A stretch of DNA of 64,000 nucleotides from Deltaproteobacteria bacterium (GTDB taxonomy: Bacteria > Myxococcota_A > UBA9160 > UBA4427): assembly GCA_029261835.1 (NCBI GenBank), contig JAJDAO010000082.1, positions 62,001-126,000 of the forward strand. The letters run 5' to 3'. Within the stretch, counting starts at the first letter, position 1, and each line of letters starts with the position of its first letter. Shown one piece after another: positions 7,189 to 15,848 of this stretch. The notes below the pieces were generated by a model, which was not told the origin of the DNA, did no database searches, and was given only the letters and a program-made list of their open reading frames with translations. The translations under genes were made by a program, and so were the position numbers.

Positions 7189-10100
7189 CTAAACGGGCCC
7201 GCCGGGTTCCGAACAGCGCTCCAGGCCGACCCGCACCTCGTTTCCGCCCAGATTCGCGGGATGGCGGAACAAGTCACCGTCGTCGTCATCGCCGAGTAGC
7301 AAATCCGTCGCCAGCGTCTGCTCCGAGACGTAGCTCCGGTAGTTCTCCACTGCGGTTCGCCAATCCCCCTCGAGCGGAAGAACCAGCCGAATGCGATCGG
7401 TGACGTGCAGACCGGCTTCCCTGCGCGCCTGCTGGACTACACGAACCACGTCTCGCGCCATGCCCTCATGAATCAGCTCGGGCGTGAGTGCGAGGTCGAG
7501 CACCACGATGGCGTCGTTGCCAGGTAGGCCCTGGCACGCGACGCCCTCTTTCGGCTGGAGTGTCAGGGTGTACTCGCCTTCGACGAGTGAATGCCCCCCG
7601 ACCTCGATACTGCCGTCGCCGCGCGTCGTCCACTCTCCCTGCTTAGACGCGCCGACGACCGCCTTCATCTGCTTCCCGAGCCGCGGCCCCAGCAAACGCG
7701 AGTTCAGCTTGATGCCAAACGTCGCAAAGGCATCGATCTCGCTGCTGAGCTCGACCCCCTTCACGTTGATCTCGTCGGCGATCAGGTCCAGGTAGGGGCG
7801 AATGCGCTCGGTCTGCGCTCCGGCCACCACGAGTGACGCCAGCGGCTGACGCACACGTGCGTTCTCTGCGGCGCGCAGCGCCAGCGCAGCGGAACAGACA
7901 TCGCGTACGCGATCCATGTCCGCGACCAGCTCGTGATCGGCCGCATCCGACAGCTCGCCCGGCCAGTCGCTCAGGTGGACACTGTCCTCGCCCGTAAGTC
8001 CGCGGTAGATCTCCTCGCTGATCAGCGGCAGCAGCGGACTCACCACCCGGCAGAGAACGACGAGCGCCGTGTAGAGCGTGTCGTATGCGCTCTGCTTGTC
8101 CGCGTCCCTCTCCGCCTTCCAGAAACGCGGTCGGCTGCGGCGGATGAACCAGTTGTTGAGGGCGTCGATGTAGGACACGATCCGGCTACAGGCTCCGACC
8201 AGGTCATAGCCTTCGAATTCCCGCTCCAGAGCGGCGACCAGCTCGTGTGTCTTGGCGAGAATGTAGCGGTCCAATAGATGGCGTGAGTCCGTGCGAAGCT
8301 CTGCAGACACGCCGTCGCTGTTGGCGTAGAGCGTGAAGAAGTAATAGGCGTTCCAGATCGGGTTGATGACGAGCCGAATGGCATCTGCGATCTGCCGCCC
8401 CTCGCGATCGATCCTGAGGTCGCCGCCGCGCACCACCGGTGACGAAACCAGGAACCAGCGCAGGGCGTCGGATCCGATGTTCTCGAAGACCTCCTCGGGA
8501 TCGGGATAGTTGCGCAAGCGTTTGCTGAGCTTCTTGCCGTCCTCGGCCAACACCACTCCGTGGCAGAGGCAATTCCGAAAGGGCGGACGATCGAAGAGCG
8601 CAGTCGAGAGCACCATCATGAGATAGAACCAGCCGCGAGTTTGGGCCTGATACTCCGTGATGAAATCCGCCGGGAAGTGGCTGTCGAACCACTCCTTATT
8701 CTCGAACGGGTAGTGGACCTGTGCGAACGGCATCGATCCCGACTCGAACCAGCAGTCCAGCACCTCGGGGACCCGCCGCATCGTCGACTTGCCCGTGGGG
8801 TCGTCCGGGTTGGGGCGAACGAGCTCGTCGATGTACGGTCGGTGCAGGTCCGTCGGTCGCACGCCGAAATCGCGCTCGAGCTCGTCCAGGCTGCCGTAGA
8901 CGTCCATGCGAGGGTATTGCGGGTCGTCACTCTTCCAGACGGGTATCGGGGTTCCCCAGAAGCGGTTGCGCGAGATCGCCCAGTCCCTCGCGCCCTCGAG
9001 CCACTTGCCAAAGAGACCATCGCGCACGTTTTCGGGGATCCAGTTGATCTGCTGGTTGAGCGCCACCATACGCTCGCGAATCGCGACGACGTCGACGTAC
9101 CAGGAATCGAGCGCCTTGTAGATGAGCGGCGTGTCCGTGCGCCAGCAATGCGGGTAGTTGTGGAGGTAGCTCTCCTCCTTGACGATCTTCTGCTGCGCCC
9201 GCAGCGCACGAATGATCGGCGTGTTGGTTTCAAGGACCTGCATCCCCTGCCAGTCGGGCACCTGCGCGGTAAAGCAGCCGGCGTCATCCACGGGGCAGAC
9301 GACTGGGATTCCCTCGGTTCTACAGATCGCCATGTCGTCTTCACCAAAGCCAGGCGCGATGTGGACCACGCCCGTGCCCTCCTCGGTGTCGACGAAATCA
9401 CCCGCCAGCACACGGAACGCGCCGCTCGTCTCTGCGAAGAACGGGAACAGCGGGGTGTAGCGCCGGCCCACCAGTTCGCGTCCCTTCAAGGTGCCCACGC
9501 GCTGCGCATCGGCGAGCAGCGACTCCAGCTTGGCGACCGTCTCCTCGCCCAGGATCACGCGACGTCCAGCCTGCTCGAACACCGCGTAGTCGATCTCCGC
9601 TCCCACCGCCAAAGCGAGGTTGGAGGGCAGCGTCCACGGCGTCGTGGTCCAGGCGAGCAGATCGCTGGGAATCTCTTCACCCGACTCGCGTGCGAGCTCG
9701 AAGCGCACGGTGATCGCGGTGTCCTGTCGCTCGCGGTAGGAGTCGTCGAGCCGGGTTTCGTGCAGCGAGAGGGGTGTCTGGGCGGCCCACGAGTAGGGCA
9801 TCACCTTGTAGCCTTCGTAGAGCAGGCCTCGCTCGTGAAGCTGCTTGACCGCCCAGATCGTGCTTTCCATATACGAGAGATCGAGCGTCTTGTAGTCGTG
9901 GTCGAAGTCGACCCAGCGAGCGGCGCGATTGATGTAACGCTCCCACTCCAGCGTGTACTTGAGGACCGACTTCCGACAGTGCTTGTTGAAGCTCTCGATG
10001 CCGAACTCGGCGATCTGGCTTCGCCCCGAGACGCCGAGCTCCCGCTCGGCTTCCATCTCGGCGGGCAGTCCGTGGCAGTCCCAGCCGAAGCGTCGCTCGA

Positions 10101-10371
10101 CGCGACGCCCTCGCAGCGTCTGGTAGCGTGGGATGATGTCCTTGATGTAGCTGGTGATGAGATGCCCGTAGTGGGGCAGGCCGTTGGCGAACGGCGGACC
10201 ATCGTAGAAGACGTACTCGTTGGCGCCGCCTTCACCGTGCGGTCGATTCTGGACCGATTGCGTGAACGTCCCCGCTCGCTGCCAGCTCTCGAGCACACCA
10301 CGCTCAATCTCGGGAAAGCTCGGCTGGGGATCGACATCGGGGTAGGGCTGGCGGCCGCTCTTCTCGCGCAT
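7189..10371 (-). CDS. ileS: isoleucyl-tRNA synthetase
   Basis: A 1060-residue class I aminoacyl-tRNA synthetase that charges tRNA-Ile in the cytoplasm. The HIGH signature is HYGH (67-70) within DGPPFANGLPHYGH, and the KMSKS loop is KLSKR (614-618). The connecting editing domain carries the expected WTTTPWTLPSN motif near residue 240. The HYGH context and length match the IleS2/eukaryote-like branch rather than the classical bacterial IleS1 (usually ANGxIHIGH with a C-terminal zinc finger). That branch is known for low mupirocin sensitivity; resistance here is inference. It lies downstream of recX (118-nt gap). Confidence 0.97.
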   Translation of the reverse strand: MREKSGRQPYPDVDPQPSFPEIERGVLESWQRAGTFTQSVQNRPHGEGGANEYVFYDGPPFANGLPHYGHLITSYIKDIIPRYQTLRGRRVERRFGWDCHGLPAEMEAERELGVSGRSQIAEFGIESFNKHCRKSVLKYTLEWERYINRAARWVDFDHDYKTLDLSYMESTIWAVKQLHERGLLYEGYKVMPYSWAAQTPLSLHETRLDDSYRERQDTAITVRFELARESGEEIPSDLLAWTTTPWTLPSNLALAVGAEIDYAVFEQAGRRVILGEETVAKLESLLADAQRVGTLKGRELVGRRYTPLFPFFAETSGAFRVLAGDFVDTEEGTGVVHIAPGFGEDDMAICRTEGIPVVCPVDDAGCFTAQVPDWQGMQVLETNTPIIRALRAQQKIVKEESYLHNYPHCWRTDTPLIYKALDSWYVDVVAIRERMVALNQQINWIPENVRDGLFGKWLEGARDWAISRNRFWGTPIPVWKSDDPQYPRMDVYGSLDELERDFGVRPTDLHRPYIDELVRPNPDDPTGKSTMRRVPEVLDCWFESGSMPFAQVHYPFENKEWFDSHFPADFITEYQAQTRGWFYLMMVLSTALFDRPPFRNCLCHGVVLAEDGKKLSKRLRNYPDPEEVFENIGSDALRWFLVSSPVVRGGDLRIDREGRQIADAIRLVINPIWNAYYFFTLYANSDGVSAELRTDSRHLLDRYILAKTHELVAALEREFEGYDLVGACSRIVSYIDALNNWFIRRSRPRFWKAERDADKQSAYDTLYTALVVLCRVVSPLLPLISEEIYRGLTGEDSVHLSDWPGELSDAADHELVADMDRVRDVCSAALALRAAENARVRQPLASLVVAGAQTERIRPYLDLIADEINVKGVELSSEIDAFATFGIKLNSRLLGPRLGKQMKAVVGASKQGEWTTRGDGSIEVGGHSLVEGEYTLTLQPKEGVACQGLPGNDAIVVLDLALTPELIHEGMARDVVRVVQQARREAGLHVTDRIRLVLPLEGDWRTAVENYRSYVSEQTLATDLLLGDDDDGDLFRHPANLGGNEVRVGLERCSEPGGPV

Positions 10372-10489
10372 GACTCCTCTAGCCGGCTCTTATCGGGCGG
10401 CGGCGAAGGATACCAACCCGGTCTCGCAAAGTCGCACGCTCAAGCCAAGCCGCTCGGCTGGATGCGCTGCCCAGTCTCGGGTCAGAACA

Positions 10490-11077
10490 CTAGCTCGCGT
10501 CCGTCACCGGGGCGTCGAGTACCTGCTCGGCTACGTCGGGCGAGTAGCCCGCACGCGCCAGTGCCGCGAAATCTCGCTCACGCCGTGCCAGCCGTTGCTC
10601 CGGATCGTGCCGATAGGGGCCGAGGCGCCTTCGCCGGGCGTAGACCCGGGCCGCCGACAGGTCCGGGTCCGCTTCGCCCGAGTGGCTGAGCAGCTCGTCG
10701 CAGAGTTCGGGTGCGACGCCCTTGGCCCGCAGACCGGCGGCGATCTGACGGCTGGACCGGCCGCGTGCTCGCCAGCGACGCAGGAGACCCGCCGCGTAGG
10801 CGCGGTCGTCGAGCAGGCCAAGGCCGCAGAGGCGCTCGATCGCGGCGTCGATCAGCGGCTCGGCCTCGGTGGGGTCGCTGTCGTGATGCACGCAGCTACG
10901 CTGAGCCCGCCGCCGGAGCACCTGCCGCAGATTCGCGATCGATGAGGAGTATCGCTCCAGGTGAGAGACTGCGGCCCGCTCGAGATACGCCCCACTGAGG
11001 CGCGGCGGGGGCTTGCGCAGCCGGCTCGGTGAGGACGCCCGTAGGTGATCCGTGCGGGGAGTCTCTCGGTCGGGCAT
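10490..11077 (-). CDS. recX: regulatory protein RecX
   Basis: A 195-residue protein from the ATG at 11077. It has the three-helix repeats of RecX, which binds RecA filaments and limits recombinase activity: LERYSSSIANLRQVLRRR near 40, LCGLGLLDDRAYAAGLLRRWRARGRSSRQIAAGLRAKGV over about 85-125, and a C-terminal repeat ending in ARAGYSPDVAEQVL. An earlier ATG at 11149 would add 24 residues; the chosen start has GGGAG upstream. recA is not in the window. The gene is divergent from mutM. Confidence 0.9.
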   Translation of the reverse strand: MPDRETPRTDHLRASSPSRLRKPPPRLSGAYLERAAVSHLERYSSSIANLRQVLRRRAQRSCVHHDSDPTEAEPLIDAAIERLCGLGLLDDRAYAAGLLRRWRARGRSSRQIAAGLRAKGVAPELCDELLSHSGEADPDLSAARVYARRRRLGPYRHDPEQRLARRERDFAALARAGYSPDVAEQVLDAPVTDAS

Positions 11078-11229
11078 GGCTGCGGCTCCCGAGCGGCTGT
11101 GCGGCGTGATCGACTCCACGCTACCACTTTCGAGCCCCCCTCGCGCCACTGGGCGCAGGCTCGCGCACGAGGAGGTGCTTCCCCGTTTGGGTCGCGGCGC
11201 CGATGCGACTCCGGATCGCGCAGAGGTCG

Positions 11230-12105
11230 ATGCCCGAGCTTCCCGAGGTCGAGGTCACACGGCGGCGCATCGCCCCGCTCCTGGTCGGACGCCGGATCGC
11301 CCGCGTTCGGACCACCGCCGCGAGCTATTTCTTCCTCAGCGATCCCGGCCTGCTACGCCGTCGTCTCCCGCATCGCGTGGTCGCCGGTCTCGAGCGCCGT
11401 GGCAAGTACCTGCTGGCGTCGCTCGATGATGGAAGCCGTCTGCTGATCCACCTCGGGATGACGGGGCAGCTCTTCTCCGGCGATGCGGTGAGCTTGCGCC
11501 TGCTCTCCGCTACGGCGAGGGCGGCGCTCACGCCGGAAGAGCAGACAAGCTTCGAACCGGACATCCACACGCACCTGTGCCTGCACTTCGCCGACGGCGA
11601 GCCGCCGGTCTACCTGCGTGACGTCAGGAAGTTCGGCAAGTTGCTGTTGCTGGAGCCCGGGCAGCGCCATGCTCGCCTGGAGCGACTTGGACCGGACGCG
11701 CTGACGGTCGACGGCGAACTGCTCTTTCGCGCCAGCCGAAAGCGCAGAACCCCCGTCAAGGCACTGCTGCTCGATCAGTCGCTGCTCGCGGGTGTGGGAA
11801 ATATCTACGCGGACGAAGCGCTCTTTCTCGCCGGGCTGCGCCCCGCCCGACGCGCGGCCCGGCTCAGCCGTCGCGAGTGTTGCGTCTTGGCCGATGGTCT
11901 GCGCCGGGTGCTCACACGCGCGATCGAAACCGGTGGCTCGAGCATCAGCGACTACGTGGCGCCCGACGGGAGCGACGGCGCGTATCAGGACGAGCGCAGG
12001 GTCTACGGCCGCTCCGGTGAGGCGTGCGGAAGTTGTGGCACGCCGATCGTGCGGCGAGTCGTGGCGCAGCGCGGTACGTACTACTGCCCGGTCTGCCAGC
12101 CCTGA
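11230..12105 (+). CDS. mutM: formamidopyrimidine-DNA glycosylase
   Basis: A 291-residue base-excision repair glycosylase/AP lyase that removes oxidised purines such as 8-oxoguanine. The start is fixed by chemistry: mature enzymes begin PELPEVE with Pro as the catalytic amine, which matches the ATG at 11230 rather than the upstream 11203 ATG. Also visible are the beta-hairpin Lys region (RRGKYLLASLDDG), IHLGMTGQ, QSLLAGVGNIYADEALF (helix-two-turn-helix) and a C-terminal CxxC...CxxC zinc finger. The stop codon overlaps the first arm of a REP-like inverted repeat. Confidence 0.96.
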   Translation: MPELPEVEVTRRRIAPLLVGRRIARVRTTAASYFFLSDPGLLRRRLPHRVVAGLERRGKYLLASLDDGSRLLIHLGMTGQLFSGDAVSLRLLSATARAALTPEEQTSFEPDIHTHLCLHFADGEPPVYLRDVRKFGKLLLLEPGQRHARLERLGPDALTVDGELLFRASRKRRTPVKALLLDQSLLAGVGNIYADEALFLAGLRPARRAARLSRRECCVLADGLRRVLTRAIETGGSSISDYVAPDGSDGAYQDERRVYGRSGEACGSCGTPIVRRVVAQRGTYYCPVCQP

Positions 12106-12442
12106 TGCGGCATTCGGATCAGGGCTCTGCCCCGAATGGCGCGGCGATTTCGCATGGCCCACGCCGCGGTCGCCTTCTCCGCTCCCGCATGCGTATCTCC
12201 ACTCGAGTGACTTCATGGCGGGTGCTCACGAATTACCTCGAATCGACCAATCACATGCCGAAAGCGCTTGTAGGGGAACGCGCGCTCTGCCCGATTGCGC
12301 CCGATCGGGGCCAGCCGTCCAAGGGCACAGCGAGTCGCTGACGAGCAGCCGGGGGTGAGAGCGCCAAGCCGTTGTATGCTGTGGCGGGCGCGCGAGATCG
12401 CCGCGCCATTCGGGGCAAGGCCCGGATCCGAATGCCGCATCA
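12103..12442. repeat. paired REP/BIME-like inverted repeat element
   Basis: Two 51-nt arms in inverted orientation, 12103-12153 and 12392-12442, match at 47 of 51 positions by hand alignment. Each arm is itself a hairpin (CATTCGG pairing with CCGAATG across about 14 nt, with flanking GC pairs). The 238 nt between the arms hold no credible gene. The left arm starts in the mutM stop codon, and the right arm ends 5 nt before the AGGAGG of the next gene. This is the structure of a bacterial interspersed mosaic element or a short non-autonomous palindromic element. No target duplication is evident. Confidence 0.75.
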
Positions 12443-12459
12443 AGGCCAGGAGGCCACCC

Positions 12460-13977
12460 GTGCTGAGCCTGTGCGAGCTGCGCCGCATCGCCTCGATTCT
12501 CGACTCGCACTTCGCGGGCTATCGCCTGGAACGCTGTGTCGAGACCAGCGGCGAGCGGCTGGCGCTGGCCCTCTACGGGCACGGCCCCGAGAACGGCGAG
12601 GGCGAGAAGCGTCTGCTGCTGCTCTGTTGTGCGCGAGAACTCTCGCGCGTGTCGGAGATCGACATGCTTCCCCGAGCCCCGAGCAACCCGCCTGCGTTCG
12701 TCAGCTATTTGCGTTCGCACCTGAGCAGGGCGCGGCTGCTCTCGGCGAAGGTCCTCGGCGACGATCGCCAGCTCGCGCTGCGCTTCGCCGCCCGCGAGGG
12801 GGAGTTCGACTTGATCCTCTCCCTGCTGGGCAACCGCAGCAACCTCTACGTCGTGGACGCCGACGGCTGCGTGCGAGCGGCACTCCGCCCGGCTGCCGAT
12901 ACGCGCTGCGAGCTGGTGGTCGGTGCGAGCTGGACCAACCCGCGCGGCCGACCGCCGTCCGAGGGCGAAGATCGCTGGAGCGATCTACCCGACTCCCGCT
13001 ACCTGGCCGCCGTCGAGTCCGAATACGCGGTGGCCGACCGCGCTCGCGACACGCACGAGATGGCGCGCAGGCTGCGACAGGTACTCAAGCGGGAGACGAA
13101 GAGCGCGCAGCGTAGGCTGGAGCGCGTCGAACGCGAGCTCGCCGAAGCCGACCAGGCCAACGAGCTGCAGCGCCGGGGCGAGCTGCTCAAGGGTGCGCTC
13201 GGGCGAATCGGGGCGGGCGACGACCAGGTGCGGGCGCACGACTACGAGAGTGGCGAGGAGGTCGTGATTCCGCTCGATCCGAGCAAGACGCCGCAGCAGA
13301 ATCTCGAGGCGACGTTCAAGCGCTATCAGAAGCTCCTGAGGCGCCTTGCCAAGGCCGGAGGCCAGCTCGACCAGGCACGTGAGCGGTGCGAGTCGATCGC
13401 GGGCCTGGAGGCGGAGCTGGAGGCTCTGGAGAGCGGGCGTGGAGAGCCCGATCCCGACGCCCTCGCGGCCCTCGCGCGACACCCGACGCTGGCCGGCCTG
13501 CTGGCCAAGCGGCGCACACCCACCCACCCGGCCAGCGGCGGGGAGCCGACCCGTCTCCCCGCGCGGCTACGAGAGCTGCCCCAACGGCTGCATCCGCGTC
13601 GCTACCGCAGCTTGGATGGACTCGAGATCTGGGTCGGGCGCAGCGACCAGGGCAACGACTACCTCACGACCCGGCTCGCTCGCGGCAACGACCTCTTCTT
13701 CCATCTCGACGGTGCGCCGGGAAGTCACGTCATCCTCCTCACCGAGGGGCGCAGCGATCCGCCCTCGGAATCGATCCTCGACGCCTGCGAGCTCGCGATC
13801 CACTTCTCGAAGCAGAAGAATGTCGGGCGCGCGGACGTCCACGTCGTCCCCATCAAGCGGGTTCGAAAACCCAAGGGAGCCAAGCCCGGCTTGGTCTGGG
13901 TCACCGGCGGCAAGACCGTCCATCTGCGCCGCAGTGATCAGCGTCTGACACGTCTGCTGCAATCCCGCGAAGACTAG
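12460..13977 (+). CDS. rqcH: RqcH/NFACT family ribosome-quality-control protein
   Basis: A 505-residue protein. An NFACT-N domain at about 1-170 contains a conserved-type Asp-Arg pair in GDDRQLALRF. It is followed by a central coiled coil of about 240-370 rich in Arg, Glu and Leu, and a C-terminal NFACT-R (DUF814) domain with GNDYLTTRLARGNDLFFHLDG and PGSHVIL. In bacteria RqcH binds obstructed 50S subunits and recruits tRNA-Ala for C-terminal Ala tailing. The GTG start is set by a perfect AGGAGG at 12448-12453, 6 nt upstream; the frame is open to 12295 but that part overlaps the repeat element. Historic annotation as fibronectin-binding protein would be misleading. Confidence 0.87.
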   Translation: MLSLCELRRIASILDSHFAGYRLERCVETSGERLALALYGHGPENGEGEKRLLLLCCARELSRVSEIDMLPRAPSNPPAFVSYLRSHLSRARLLSAKVLGDDRQLALRFAAREGEFDLILSLLGNRSNLYVVDADGCVRAALRPAADTRCELVVGASWTNPRGRPPSEGEDRWSDLPDSRYLAAVESEYAVADRARDTHEMARRLRQVLKRETKSAQRRLERVERELAEADQANELQRRGELLKGALGRIGAGDDQVRAHDYESGEEVVIPLDPSKTPQQNLEATFKRYQKLLRRLAKAGGQLDQARERCESIAGLEAELEALESGRGEPDPDALAALARHPTLAGLLAKRRTPTHPASGGEPTRLPARLRELPQRLHPRRYRSLDGLEIWVGRSDQGNDYLTTRLARGNDLFFHLDGAPGSHVILLTEGRSDPPSESILDACELAIHFSKQKNVGRADVHVVPIKRVRKPKGAKPGLVWVTGGKTVHLRRSDQRLTRLLQSRED

Positions 13978-14204
13978 AAGCTATCTGCCGTGCTGAAGCT
14001 TGCGGAACTCCGAGTCAGATTCGAGCTGAGTTGTCACGCCTCGGTGCCTGACGCAAGACTGGATGGGCGGCTGGACGCGCGGCCCGGTCTCGCGTCGGCC
14101 TGTGCGTGCGAAGGTTCGCGGCAGCGACCTGGTGAGACACGCGGGCTAAGATCTGCTGTCGCGCGCCGCTTTCGCGTCGTCCCCAGGTCGGAGCAGAACT
14201 GTCC

Positions 14205-15848
14205 ATGAGCAGCGCATACGCCATCGCGACTCCGGATCGCAGCGCTCGCATCGACCGACTCGAGTCTTCGACTTTCGACGTGGTGGTGATCGGTGGCGGC
14301 ATAACGGGTGCTGGCGTCGCGCGCGAAGCGGCGCTCCGTGGTCTCAGCGTGGCGCTCCTCGAGGCGGAGGATTTCGCCGCCGGAACCTCGAGTCGCTCCT
14401 CCAAGCTGATTCATGGAGGCTTGCGCTATCTCGCCCTTGGCGATGTGGCACTAGTTCGGGAGACTGCCCGCGAGCGCAAGTGCGTGCACGCGCTCGCACC
14501 TCACCTCGCGGAGCCCTGTTGGATGCTCTTGCCCGCGCGATCGCGTGCGGGGTTGATGAAGTTTCGTACGGCCCTCGGTGCCTACGAGAAGCTCGGAGCG
14601 GTGGCACCCGCCGATTGCCACAGCAACTGGTTCGAATCCGAGCTGTCCGAGAATGAGCCGCTGCTCGATCGTTCGCAACACCCGTGTGCGAGCACTTATC
14701 GAGAGTACCTCACCGATGACGCGCGCCTCGTGATCGCCAACTTGCGCGCCGCCGCTGGCCACGGTGCCGAGGTCGTGAGCTACCTGCGCGTCGACGAGAT
14801 ATTGCGGCAGAGCGGGCGCGTGTCCGGCGTGGTGGCTCGCTGTGGCATGAGTGGCCGGCGCGTTCGCGTGTGCGGGCGCGCCGTGGTGAATGCGTCCGGC
14901 CCCTGGGTCGAGGGCGTGCGTGCCCTCGATGAGCCGGGCGCGCCGCCGCTGCTTCATCTCTCCAGAGGCATACACGTCGTCGTGAGGGCAGAGAGGCTCC
15001 CCGTTCGCAACCACATCATTCTCGGCACCGAGGATCGCCGCTCGATCTTCGCCATTCCGCGAGGCGACTGTGTCTACCTCGGCACCACGGACACGAGCCA
15101 TCCCCGTGGCGCCGAGCTGTGGCCTCGGATCGAAGTCGAAGACGTCGAGTATCTGTGTGATCCGGTGCGCCGCTACTTCGACACCGATCCCATCACGCCC
15201 GATGATTGTGTCGCGGCTTGGGCGGGCCTGCGCCCGCTGATCGCCCAGCCGGGCAAGCAGGCGCGCGAGATCTCACGCAGGGACGAAATCTGGCTCGCGG
15301 CGTCGGGCTTGATCAGTGTCGCGGGCGGCAAGTTGACCGGCTACCGCAAGATGGCCAGCAGCGTGATGGAGAAGGTGGGGGACGTGCTGGGTCGGCGCTT
15401 CGGTCCACCGCCCGAGGAAGACGAGCCGCTGCCGGGCGGCGATTTCGCGGGTGAGGTATCGGTTCTGGCGGTGCGTCTCGCGGCTGCCAGCGGGATCGGT
15501 GAGGCGTGTGCCCGGCGACTGGCACGTCTCTACGGTTGTGAGGCCGAGGCGGTCGCTTCCAGGGACGCCGACCCGCTGGTGCCCGGTGGGCGGGTGCTCT
15601 GCGGAGAGGTCGACTGGGCTGTCGAGTGCGAAGGGGCAGAGACACTTATCGATGTCGTATACCGCCGTACCCGCTCGGCTCTCTATGAGCCGGAAGAGTG
15701 TCAGCGCATACTGGAGCCGGCGGCTTGGCGTATGCGGGCGGCGCTCGGCTGGAGTGCGGAGAGAGCGGTCGAGGAGATCGCGACCGTGCGCGATCGGATG
15801 GCGAAGGACCTGGCGTTCAAGAGTGTGAGGAGTGAGTGTGATGAGTGA
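14205..15848 (+). CDS. glpD: FAD-dependent glycerol-3-phosphate dehydrogenase
   Basis: A 547-residue flavoprotein oxidising sn-glycerol 3-phosphate to dihydroxyacetone phosphate at the inner membrane. The N-terminal dinucleotide-binding motif is VVIGGGITGAGVAREAALRG (about 27-46), followed by SSRSSKLIHGGLRYLALGD, which is diagnostic for GlpD/GlpA. The middle part has ILGTEDRRSIFAIPRGDCVYLGTTDT, and a C-terminal domain is present. Length fits the family. The gene opens a three-gene operon; its stop overlaps the next start by 8 nt. Confidence 0.95.
   Translation: MSSAYAIATPDRSARIDRLESSTFDVVVIGGGITGAGVAREAALRGLSVALLEAEDFAAGTSSRSSKLIHGGLRYLALGDVALVRETARERKCVHALAPHLAEPCWMLLPARSRAGLMKFRTALGAYEKLGAVAPADCHSNWFESELSENEPLLDRSQHPCASTYREYLTDDARLVIANLRAAAGHGAEVVSYLRVDEILRQSGRVSGVVARCGMSGRRVRVCGRAVVNASGPWVEGVRALDEPGAPPLLHLSRGIHVVVRAERLPVRNHIILGTEDRRSIFAIPRGDCVYLGTTDTSHPRGAELWPRIEVEDVEYLCDPVRRYFDTDPITPDDCVAAWAGLRPLIAQPGKQAREISRRDEIWLAASGLISVAGGKLTGYRKMASSVMEKVGDVLGRRFGPPPEEDEPLPGGDFAGEVSVLAVRLAAASGIGEACARRLARLYGCEAEAVASRDADPLVPGGRVLCGEVDWAVECEGAETLIDVVYRRTRSALYEPEECQRILEPAAWRMRAALGWSAERAVEEIATVRDRMAKDLAFKSVRSECDE

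Noticed and set aside
8560..10689. 709-codon plus-strand open frame
   Set aside because: It is antisense to ileS, is Arg/Val/Glu-rich, has no recognisable motif, and reflects codon bias of the real gene; IleS motifs on the other strand are unambiguous.
11353..12216. 287-codon minus-strand open frame
   Set aside because: Antisense to mutM, whose catalytic N-terminus and zinc finger are intact.
14629..14639. GGTTCGAATCC, a tRNA T-arm-like string
   Set aside because: It lies inside glpD coding sequence (WFES) and no acceptor stem, D-arm or anticodon arm can be built around it.
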